The position numbers were made by a program, and so were the translations under genes. Below the pieces are notes generated by a model that saw only the letters and a list, made by a program, of their open reading frames with translations, ran no database searches and was not told where the DNA came from. From Chloroflexota bacterium (GTDB lineage Bacteria; Chloroflexota; FW602-bin22; JACPRP01): a stretch of DNA of 64,000 nt. Positions 18,984-26,991 of the stretch are shown here, in pieces. Numbering within the stretch: the stretch's first letter is position 1; each line of letters begins with the position of its first letter. The stretch covers positions 1-64,000 of the forward strand of contig JACQUC010000049.1 in assembly GCA_016210495.1 (NCBI GenBank), written 5' to 3'.

Positions 18984-21900
18984 ATGCAGCCACTGGATAG
19001 ATCGCTCAGAAAAGAGAAACTGGAGCCAACCGTGAAGGTGGCACGCGAGGTGGCCGAGGCCGGCGCCAGAGCCGCGCTGGAGCAGCTCGGCGTCCGCGAA
19101 GCTGCGCCGTATGTCCATTTGACCAACGCCGAGAGGGAGTTGCACCAGAAGCTGAGGGCGCACGGCCGCCAGTTGGGTGACCCCCGTAACGTCGAGACCG
19201 GCGCCCAGGCCGTGGACCTGCTGGCCGAGGAGGTGGCCTACCAGCACTGGCACCGGATGCTCTTCGCCCGCTTCCTGGCCGAGAACAACCTGCTGATGTA
19301 CCCTGACTCCGACCAGCCGGTGCCGGTGACGCTGGAGGAGTGCGCCGAGCTCGCCGCCGAGGAAGGCGCCGAGAACGGCTGGGAGCTGGCCGCCCGGTTT
19401 GCGGCGCGAATGTTGCCCCAGGTCTTTCGACCCGACTCCCCGCTGTTCGGGCTCCGACTGCCGCCCGAGCATGAGCTCAAGCTGGAGCGACTGGTGGCCG
19501 GTCTGCCTCGTGAGGTGTTCATTGCCTCGGATTCCGTCGGCTGGGTCTACCAGTTCTGGCAGGCCAAGAGGAAGGACGAGGTCAATGCCTCCGAGGTGAA
19601 GATCGGCGCTCGCGAGCTTCCCGCCGTCACCCAGCTATTCACCGAGCCCTACATGGTGGCCTTCCTGCTCGACAACTCCCTCGGCGCCTGGTGGGCGGCC
19701 CGGCGGCTATCGCAGAACGATCTTCAGATGGCTGAGAGTGAGGAAGAGCTTCGCGCCAAAGCCGCGCTTCCGGGGGTACATCTCGAGTACCTGCGCTTCG
19801 TCAAGGAAACCGACGGAGCGTGGACGCCGGCGGCAGGAACCTTCGACGCGTGGCCCGGGAGCCTGGGGGAGCTGAAGCTCCTCGACCCCTGCTGCGGCTC
19901 GGGCCATTTCCTGGTGGCCGCCTTGCTAATGCTTGTGCCGATGCGAATGGCGCTGGAGGGGCTTTCTGCCCGCCAGGCAGTCGAGGCTGTCCTGCGCGAC
20001 AACATCCACGGGCTGGAGATCGACAGGCGCTGCGTGGAGCTGGCCGCCTTTGCCCTGGCGCTGGCCGCCTGGCGGTATCCTGAGGCGGGCGGCTACCGCC
20101 CGTTGCCGGAGCTGCACCTCGCCTGTTCGGGCCTGTCCCCCAGCGTGGCCAAGGAGGAATGGAGGCAACTGGCCCTGAACAAGCCTGCCCTCCGCACCGC
20201 CATGGATTGGATGTACGATAGCTTCCTGAATGCCCCCGTGACAGGAAGCCTGCTCAACCCGGCAAAGTCCGATGCGGCGAAGCTGGTGGAGTGGGAGGAG
20301 CTGTCACGGGCGCTCGACGAGGCGCTGCGAAAAGAGTCCACGGAGAACACGGAGCGCACCGAGATGGGCATCGCGGCGCAGGGTTTGGCCAAAGCGGCGA
20401 TGCTCCTGGCTGGCAAGTACCACCTGGTCGTCACCAATGTGCCCTATCTGATGCGGGGCAAGCAGAGCGACACACTGCGCGACTACTGCGAAAGACAGTA
20501 CCCTGCGGCCAAGAACGATCTGGCCACCGTCTTTCTCGACCGCTGTCTGGAGTTCTGCCGCGAAGGGGGCGTCGTCAGCCTCGTCCTGCCGCAGAACTGG
20601 CTCTTCTTGACCAGCTACCGCAAGTTCCGCGAAAAGCTTCTGAAGAAAGACACCTGGCATCTGATAGCGCGGCTGGGACCAGGAGCGTTTGAGACCATTA
20701 GCGGAGAGGTGGTCAAAGCGATTCTGATCATCTTGAGCCGGGGGCATGAGGCTACTCAGAGGGGTGAGCTGCCGTTTCAGGCACAAGGCAACCAGTATCA
20801 TCGCCGGACGATAGCCGGCATAGAAGCGTCCGAACCCCGGACGGCCGCCGAAAAAGCTGCGCTGCTGGTCTCCGCCGAGATCAAGGGAGTGGAGCAGGCA
20901 AAACAATTGGAGAATCCGGATGCCAGGGTGACGTTGGAGGAATCGGGTGAGAGCGAGCTTCTTGCCAGGTATGCTGATGGCCTGAATGGCATGCACGGGG
21001 CTGACTCTCCTCGATTCAGGCTGGGTTTTTGGGAGGTTGCCGACCATGACAAATGGCATTTCCTCCAATGCACTCACACCAAAACCGAGCATTTTGGGGG
21101 CAGAGGCCACGCGTTCTACTGGGATAACAACGGGCGAATCCACCGTGAGAATCCCAATGCGTACGTCAAGGGAGAAGCTGTTTGGGGTAAACTCGGCGTC
21201 GTTGTGAGCATGATGAGAGAACTGCCTGCCACCCTGTATTCGGGCAACAAGTTTGATATCAGCTGTACACCCATCGTTCCCCACAACCCGGCTCACCTCC
21301 CGGCCATCTGGTGCTTCTGCTCCTCGCCGGGATACGCGGAGGCGGTCAGGCAGATCGACCAGAGCCTAAAGGTCACCAACGCCACACTGGTCAAAGTGCC
21401 TTTCGACCTCGAGTACTGGACCGAAGTCTCCGCCCGCGAATATCCTAACGGCCTTCCCGAACCCTACTCCGACGACCCAACGCAGTGGATCTTCCACGGG
21501 CATCCCTGCGGCAGCGTGATCTGGAACGAGAAGACCAAGTGGCTCGACTGCGGCCCTCTGCGGACAGACAACACGGTGCTGCAGGTAGCCGTCACACGTT
21601 TGCTCGGATACCGCTGGCCCGCCGAGCTAGATAGCGCAATGGAGCTGGCCGGCGAAGCTCGCGCCTGGGTGAAGAAGTCAGACGCGCTGTTGGCCTACGC
21701 CGACAGGGACGGCATCGTTTGCCTCCCGCCGGTGCGGGGGGAAGCCTCGGCGACAGACCGGCTGCTCAACCTGCTGGCAGCCGCCTATGGCGATGCGTGG
21801 AGCGGCGACGTGCTGTCGGAGCTGCTGAAACGGGCGGATCACGCCGGGAAGACGCTGGAGACCTGGCTGCGGGACAAGTTCTTCAGCCAGCATTGCCAAC

Positions 21901-22439
21901 TGTTTCACCACCGGCCCTTCATCTGGCACATCTGGGACGGCCTCCGCGACGGGTTTGCGGCGCTGGTGAGCTACCACCGGCTCGACGCCAGGCTGCTGGA
22001 GAGGCTGGTTTACACGTATCTGGGCGACTGGATCAACCGCCAGAAACAGGATAGCGCAAGGGGCATCGACGGCGCGGGGGAAAGGCTGGCCGCCGGCGAG
22101 GTCCTGAAGAAACGGCTGGAGCTGATCCTCGAAGGCGAGCAGCCCTACGACATCTTCATCCGCTGGAAGCCCATCGGGAAGCAACCGATAGGGTGGAACC
22201 CGGACCTCAACGACGGCGTACGCCTCAACATCCGCCCCTTCCTCTCCGTGCCCGACGTGGGCAAGCGAGGCGCGGGCGTGCTCCGCGACCGGCCCAACGT
22301 CAACTGGGAGAAAGACCGGGGCAAAGACGTGCCGTCCGCGCCGTGGTACCACCTGTTCAAGGGCGACCGCATCAACGATTACCATCTCAGTCTCGCGGAG
22401 AAAAAGGCGGCGAGGGAGGTAGCGAAGAAAGGGGAGTAG
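18984..22439 (+). CDS. pglX: BREX adenine-specific methyltransferase PglX
   Basis: This 1151-residue protein is the BREX DNA N6-adenine methyltransferase, which marks host DNA at an asymmetric site. Motif I DPCCGSGHF is at residues 301-309. The catalytic motif appears as TNVPY near residue 485, a variant of NPPY. Long N-terminal helical and C-terminal specificity regions flank the methylase core. It begins 21 bases after brxC with GGGGGAG upstream. The C-terminal end RINDYHLSLAEKKAAREV is repeated in divergent form at 22676-22747, see the remnant entry. Confidence 0.93.
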   Translation: MQPLDRSLRKEKLEPTVKVAREVAEAGARAALEQLGVREAAPYVHLTNAERELHQKLRAHGRQLGDPRNVETGAQAVDLLAEEVAYQHWHRMLFARFLAENNLLMYPDSDQPVPVTLEECAELAAEEGAENGWELAARFAARMLPQVFRPDSPLFGLRLPPEHELKLERLVAGLPREVFIASDSVGWVYQFWQAKRKDEVNASEVKIGARELPAVTQLFTEPYMVAFLLDNSLGAWWAARRLSQNDLQMAESEEELRAKAALPGVHLEYLRFVKETDGAWTPAAGTFDAWPGSLGELKLLDPCCGSGHFLVAALLMLVPMRMALEGLSARQAVEAVLRDNIHGLEIDRRCVELAAFALALAAWRYPEAGGYRPLPELHLACSGLSPSVAKEEWRQLALNKPALRTAMDWMYDSFLNAPVTGSLLNPAKSDAAKLVEWEELSRALDEALRKESTENTERTEMGIAAQGLAKAAMLLAGKYHLVVTNVPYLMRGKQSDTLRDYCERQYPAAKNDLATVFLDRCLEFCREGGVVSLVLPQNWLFLTSYRKFREKLLKKDTWHLIARLGPGAFETISGEVVKAILIILSRGHEATQRGELPFQAQGNQYHRRTIAGIEASEPRTAAEKAALLVSAEIKGVEQAKQLENPDARVTLEESGESELLARYADGLNGMHGADSPRFRLGFWEVADHDKWHFLQCTHTKTEHFGGRGHAFYWDNNGRIHRENPNAYVKGEAVWGKLGVVVSMMRELPATLYSGNKFDISCTPIVPHNPAHLPAIWCFCSSPGYAEAVRQIDQSLKVTNATLVKVPFDLEYWTEVSAREYPNGLPEPYSDDPTQWIFHGHPCGSVIWNEKTKWLDCGPLRTDNTVLQVAVTRLLGYRWPAELDSAMELAGEARAWVKKSDALLAYADRDGIVCLPPVRGEASATDRLLNLLAAAYGDAWSGDVLSELLKRADHAGKTLETWLRDKFFSQHCQLFHHRPFIWHIWDGLRDGFAALVSYHRLDARLLERLVYTYLGDWINRQKQDSARGIDGAGERLAAGEVLKKRLELILEGEQPYDIFIRWKPIGKQPIGWNPDLNDGVRLNIRPFLSVPDVGKRGAGVLRDRPNVNWEKDRGKDVPSAPWYHLFKGDRINDYHLSLAEKKAAREVAKKGE

Positions 22440-22441
22440 CA

Positions 22442-22567
22442 ATGCCGGCAAACGTGCAGACGATGGCCCGTGCAGAGACGCGTAGGAAGAAGCTCGTTGA
22501 ACAGTCCTTGACGAGCTTTCGACTGCCCTGTGACCGAGCGTCCCGAACCAGTTGGCCTAGTAGGTAA
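22442..22567 (+). pseudogene. Short frame after pglX, possible gene start remnant
   Basis: A 41-residue frame begins with ATG 2 bases after the pglX stop, downstream of GGGGAG. It contains MARAETRRKKLVEQSL. The ETRRKxL pattern resembles the N-termini of some restriction or helicase subunits, but it is too short to name. The sequence turns AT-richer right after it. I read it as part of the recombination scar between pglX and the ATPase gene. Confidence 0.35.
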
Positions 22568-22612
22568 CTGTATTATTGCACAATAACTTCGCTTGGTTTA
22601 GTATTCAGAAAA

Positions 22613-22747
22613 ATGGTTAGCGTCTCGCGATCAACAGTCTCATTCCACGGGCTAGGTTCTGGAAACCATTCTTATCGAATTGACGATAGCCATGTGAGTT
22701 TGGCCGAGAAACGGGTCGCACGGGAGGCGAAGAAGAATCATGCTTAA
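22613..22747 (+). pseudogene. Tail of a second pglX (recombination remnant)
   Basis: A 44-residue frame ends with RIDDSHVSLAEKRVAREAKK. This is clearly homologous to the C-terminus of the complete pglX upstream (RINDYHLSLAEKKAAREV), but diverged. Its stop codon (22745-22747) overlaps the ATPase start at 22740, the arrangement expected if this tail once belonged to a full pglX directly upstream of the ATPase. It indicates that the ATPase-HNH pair arrived from, or recombined with, another BREX locus. Confidence 0.75.
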
Positions 22748-24035
22748 AAGCCTCAAGATGACAAACGTTGGACCAGCACCGACCATGGAGGTCGAGTTTG
22801 GCAAACGTCTCAATCTGCTGACCGGTGATAACGGACTGGGCAAGAGCTTTCTCCTCGACATTGCGTGGTGGGCGCTGACCAGGAAATGGCCCGCCGAAGT
22901 CAATAAGTCGCTGCCGGCGGGGTTGATGGCCAGGCCCAGTGAACGGGGAAAGGCAACGATCGAGTTTGCCTTCGTAGCCAAGACTAAGCCGGTTTCGTAC
23001 AAGAGCACTTTTGATCGCCACGCTCAGGCGTGGACGGGTCAAGCCGGCCGGCCGTCGAACCCCGGTCTCGTGCTCTATGCACAGGTTGATGGCAGTTTTG
23101 CCGCATGGGACCCTGCCCGCAACTACTGGCGAAAGAAGGGGGATGTGGACGTTCAGGATCGCCCTCCGGCGTATGTTTTCAGCCCGCGCGAAATCTGGGA
23201 CGGACTGAGCGACGATGTGAGAGGGCTACTCTGCAACGGCCTCATTTCAGACTGGGCAGGTTGGCAGAAAGAAAGCGGACCGGCATTCAGGAGCCTTTGC
23301 TCGGTCTTAAGGGCACTGTCTCCATCGGATGATGAAAAGATTGAGCCGGGTGAGCTGGTCAGGATCGGCCTCGACGACCCGAGAGACATCCCAACCATTC
23401 AAATGCCTTACGGGCAATCGGTGCCAGTACTGCACGCCTCGGCCGGCATTCGCCGGATTCTCGCACTGGCATATCTATTAGTATGGAGCTGGGAAGAGCA
23501 TATCAAGGCCAGCAAGCTGATAGATCTGCAGATTACCTCACAGGTCATCTTCCTTATCGATGAAATCGAGGCGCACCTCCACCCGAAATGGCAGAGGCGG
23601 ATCGTCAACACATTGCTGAATGTGATGGGCACGCTCACCAAGAAAGCGGATGTGCAGGTCATCGCCGCGACCCATTCACCATTGGTGATGGCGTCGGTAG
23701 AGCCACTATTCGACACAGATCAGGATGCCTGGTTCGACCTGGACATTGTCGCCGATGAAAAAGGCAACCCGCACGTCGAGTTGTCAAGACGACCTTTTCT
23801 TAGACGGGGAGACGCTTCGAGTTGGCTGACCAGCGAAGCCTTTGACCTGGCCAGCGCACGGTCTCTGGAGTCCGAGAGGGTATTGAACGAGGCTGCTCGG
23901 GCCCTGAGCGATGAGAGCATCGATGCCGGTCAAGCCAAAAAGCTGGACGCTCGACTAAGAGAGGTTCTGGGGGATACTGATCCGTTTTGGATGCGCTGGC
24001 GCTTCGTGGCAGAGAAGAAGGGATGGCTACGATGA
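22740..24035 (+). CDS. RecF/SMC-like AAA ATPase embedded in the BREX operon
   Basis: This 431-residue ATPase has Walker A GDNGLGKS at residues 29-36 and FLIDEIEAHLHPKWQ near residue 270, combining Walker B with the ABC-like region, as in RecF/OLD/PtuA-type ATPases. A segment AATHSPLVMASVEP follows (H-loop). It is paired with an HNH-like protein by a 4-base overlap, as in Septu (PtuA-PtuB) and related systems. The likely role is a nuclease-toxin or sensor module added to BREX. This is inferred from gene pairing; the exact family was not searched. Confidence 0.85.
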   Translation: MLKSLKMTNVGPAPTMEVEFGKRLNLLTGDNGLGKSFLLDIAWWALTRKWPAEVNKSLPAGLMARPSERGKATIEFAFVAKTKPVSYKSTFDRHAQAWTGQAGRPSNPGLVLYAQVDGSFAAWDPARNYWRKKGDVDVQDRPPAYVFSPREIWDGLSDDVRGLLCNGLISDWAGWQKESGPAFRSLCSVLRALSPSDDEKIEPGELVRIGLDDPRDIPTIQMPYGQSVPVLHASAGIRRILALAYLLVWSWEEHIKASKLIDLQITSQVIFLIDEIEAHLHPKWQRRIVNTLLNVMGTLTKKADVQVIAATHSPLVMASVEPLFDTDQDAWFDLDIVADEKGNPHVELSRRPFLRRGDASSWLTSEAFDLASARSLESERVLNEAARALSDESIDAGQAKKLDARLREVLGDTDPFWMRWRFVAEKKGWLR

Positions 24036-24631
24036 TTCACGTCAATCCCCAACCAGAACCTCCTGGCTTTAACGGTCACGTTCGGCAGCCAGGACTGATC
24101 CTCCTCAAAAACCTGGGGATTGCGCTCGATCAGCCGTTGCCGCCTGGGACTGAGCTCAATCCGTACTGGCGCAAATGCCTTGACGATCTCCACTCCAGCT
24201 ATGAAGGGATTTGCGCGTATCTTTGCGTGTTCATTGAGCGTGTTACCGGCGGTGCTTCCGTCGATCATTTCGTAGCGAAATCCCTGCGCGCCGATTTGGC
24301 CTACGAGTGGAGCAACTATCGGCTGTCCTGCTCGACCATCAACAGCCGCAAACGGGCCTACGAGGATGTCCTTGATCCATTTGATGTGGTGAACGGCTGG
24401 TTCCATTTGGAGTTGGTGAGTGGTCGCATCTATCCCAACCCCGACCTGCCCGATGAAGTAAGGACCCAGGCTGCGGTTACGATTGAGCGATTAGGGCTGG
24501 ATGACTCTGGCAACCGGGAATTGAGGGCGCGACATTACCAGCAGTATCGGGAACAATACTACCACGCGCAGTTTCTGAGAAGGCATTCACCTTTTGTCTG
24601 GTTAGAGGCAAGACGACAGGCGTTGCTGTGA
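24032..24631 (+). CDS. HNH-like nuclease partner of the ATPase (PtuB-like)
   Basis: This 199-residue protein has the core of an HNH nuclease of the kind paired with RecF-like ATPases: CAYLC, then VDHFVAKS, then NYRLSCSTINSRKR. The His of DHF, the Asn and the final Asn/Lys positions are present. The zinc cysteine pairs are incomplete (CxxxC and a single later Cys), so metal binding may differ from typical PtuB. The ATG at 24032 overlaps the ATPase stop (ATGA). Its own stop overlaps the pglZ GTG, so it is translationally tied to both neighbours. Confidence 0.75.
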   Translation: MIHVNPQPEPPGFNGHVRQPGLILLKNLGIALDQPLPPGTELNPYWRKCLDDLHSSYEGICAYLCVFIERVTGGASVDHFVAKSLRADLAYEWSNYRLSCSTINSRKRAYEDVLDPFDVVNGWFHLELVSGRIYPNPDLPDEVRTQAAVTIERLGLDDSGNRELRARHYQQYREQYYHAQFLRRHSPFVWLEARRQALL

Positions 24632-26991
24632 GGATCATAGAATCACTGCTCAAGACACTCCGGTCGGCCGCAGCGTACAACCCCGACGTTCAGGCCCAGC
24701 CGGCCTGTGTGCTCTGGCCAGACCCTGACAGCCAGTGGGAGGAGGCAATTCCTCGCCTTCGGGAGGATATGCCCGAGATCCTCGTGCTCGGAGAGTACGA
24801 ACCCCAGCAGCAGACCGGCCCGGCGATCTGGTTGCGGTGTGCGCTGGCTGGAACAGCAGGTGACCTCTCGCTGCCCACGGGCAGCGTGCCGGTGCTCTAC
24901 CTTCCCGGCGTCAGCCGTCAGGACATGAGGGCGGTCGAGAGCTGTCCCGAAAACCTGAAGCCACTCGCCGAGCTGCAGTATCGTGGCGTTATCTGGTCGC
25001 AGGTCGACGGCCAGGACTGGACCATTCTCGCATTCCTCGAGTCCGACCACGGTGGCCTCGGCCTGGACGTCGCCCAGGATGCTGATGCCAGAAACGCGAT
25101 GCAGCTTGCCGTACACCACCTCATGGACGAGAAGGTCGAGTCGCTGAAGGGAAAGCACCTCGGCAAGGACTACTTCAACGGCCTGTTGACCAGCGGCGAC
25201 ACGATAAGGGACATCCTTCAATGGCTAGACCACCCGGAGGAGTTCCGCAACATCAGGGATGACAGCCAGTGGAAAGCCTTCGTCGAGCTCAGCAAGTCTC
25301 AACTGGCCTTCGACCCGCAGAAAGAAGGCATCCTGAGTGGCGCGGGGAAGCTCGCCGTTCACGAGGGAGGCTGGCGCGCCGTGTGGGAGCGCTATTGCGA
25401 GGCCCCGAAGCGCTACGGCTATATTCCGGCGCTCATCCGCAAGTGCAAACCTCCCAGCGGCACTATTTTTTGGAGTGTGAAGGATGGAACCAACGATGGC
25501 TGGCCGCAATGGAACGAGGAGCAGGAAACGAACCTTCGCCAGGAGCTTGTTGGGCTCTCCGTCTCTCCCGCGCACATCGCTCGCGAGGCGGTGCTTGAGC
25601 TGGAGAAGCAGCACAGGCGCCGTCGCCAACTGGTCTGGGCGGAGCTAGGCGAAGCGCCCCTGGCTCAGTCCCTCGAATTCCTCGCCGTTCTGGCCGAAAG
25701 CACCAGCGGCGGGCTCGCGGCCGGCACCGTCGAAGATATGGCAGCAGGATACAGTGGCCACGGTTGGAGGGCGGATGACGCTCTGGTGAGGGCACTGGCT
25801 CCAGTGGCACGAAGCCAGGACGTGGAGGCCGTGGCGGCAGCGATCCGCGCGATGTACCTTTCCTGGGCAGAGGAGTCCGCGCGGCATCTGCAGAAGGTCG
25901 TCGATGCCTCCGGGTACCCTCGTAACAGCAACACGGCTGACAGTGTATTGGAGCCTTTCGAGGACGGAGAGTGCGTCGTGTTTGTGGACGGCCTGCGGTT
26001 CGACGCGGCCAGGCGACTGGCGCAGATGCTAGCCAAAGCCGGCTACGAGACTAGCGAGAGGACCTCGTGGGCCGCGCTGCCGAGCGTAACCGCCACCGGC
26101 AAGGCGGCCGTGACACCGGTCCGGGAGAAGATCGCGGGGTCAATCGACGGCGTTGATTTCGAGCCGTGCGTGGCGCGGACCGGGCAGTCTCTGAGGGGTG
26201 GCCAGCCTTTGAAGAGACTCCTGGCCGAAAACGGCTGGATGGTCCTTGACCGTTTCGATAGCGGCGATGGACAGGGCCGGGCCTGGAGCGAGCTGGGCGA
26301 TATCGACCGCGAGGGCCACGACCACGGTTGGCAATTGGCCAGGAGTCTCGATGCTCTCATCGGTGAGGTTCGAGACAAGATTATCGCACTTGTGGCCGCC
26401 GGTTGGAGCAAGGTACACGTGGTGACCGACCACGGCTGGCTTCTTCTGCCCGAGGGGTTGCCTAAGACCGAGTTACCCGGTTCGCTGGTCGAGGACAAGT
26501 GGGGCCGCTGCGCCTCCCTCAAGCCCGGAGCATCCACCCAGGAGCGCCTCTATCCGTGGTTCTGGAATCCTGCCAGGTACTTCGCGCTGGCCGACGGCAT
26601 CAGTTGCTTCCGTAAAGGTGAGGAGTATGCCCACGGCGGCTTGAGCCTTCAGGAGTGCTTGACCCTGCAACTTACCGTGGCCAGAGCAGCAATCAAACCT
26701 ACGAGTTCACGTGAGTTTACTGACGTGATCTGGAAGCGGCTGCGCTGCACAGTCGTGGTTGAGGGGCGGAGCACTGGGCTTTCAATCGACATTCGCACGC
26801 AGCCGGGCGACCCATCATCTAGCGTGGCGGTCGCTGCAAAGCCCATTAAGGAGGATGGTACGGCTTCGGTGATCGTCGAAGACGAGGACCTGTTGGGGAA
26901 GAAAGCCACCCTCCTTCTTATCAACAGCGGTGGGGGAATCGAAGCCCAGGTAGACACAGTGATCGGTGGAGGCGAGAGTGATGGAACTTGA
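24628..26991 (+). CDS. pglZ: BREX alkaline-phosphatase-like protein PglZ (type B-like)
   Basis: This 787-residue protein is the BREX core component with an alkaline phosphatase superfamily fold. The PglZ domain shows VVFVDGLRFDAARRL near residue 450 and HVVTDHGWLLLPEG near 600, the metal-site regions. The N-terminal part (LWPDPDSQWEEAIPRLRE) resembles the type B form of BREX-1 PglZ, as I recall it. The GTG start overlaps the HNH stop (GTGA), and its end overlaps brxL by 11 bases. Confidence 0.92.
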   Translation: MRIIESLLKTLRSAAAYNPDVQAQPACVLWPDPDSQWEEAIPRLREDMPEILVLGEYEPQQQTGPAIWLRCALAGTAGDLSLPTGSVPVLYLPGVSRQDMRAVESCPENLKPLAELQYRGVIWSQVDGQDWTILAFLESDHGGLGLDVAQDADARNAMQLAVHHLMDEKVESLKGKHLGKDYFNGLLTSGDTIRDILQWLDHPEEFRNIRDDSQWKAFVELSKSQLAFDPQKEGILSGAGKLAVHEGGWRAVWERYCEAPKRYGYIPALIRKCKPPSGTIFWSVKDGTNDGWPQWNEEQETNLRQELVGLSVSPAHIAREAVLELEKQHRRRRQLVWAELGEAPLAQSLEFLAVLAESTSGGLAAGTVEDMAAGYSGHGWRADDALVRALAPVARSQDVEAVAAAIRAMYLSWAEESARHLQKVVDASGYPRNSNTADSVLEPFEDGECVVFVDGLRFDAARRLAQMLAKAGYETSERTSWAALPSVTATGKAAVTPVREKIAGSIDGVDFEPCVARTGQSLRGGQPLKRLLAENGWMVLDRFDSGDGQGRAWSELGDIDREGHDHGWQLARSLDALIGEVRDKIIALVAAGWSKVHVVTDHGWLLLPEGLPKTELPGSLVEDKWGRCASLKPGASTQERLYPWFWNPARYFALADGISCFRKGEEYAHGGLSLQECLTLQLTVARAAIKPTSSREFTDVIWKRLRCTVVVEGRSTGLSIDIRTQPGDPSSSVAVAAKPIKEDGTASVIVEDEDLLGKKATLLLINSGGGIEAQVDTVIGGGESDGT

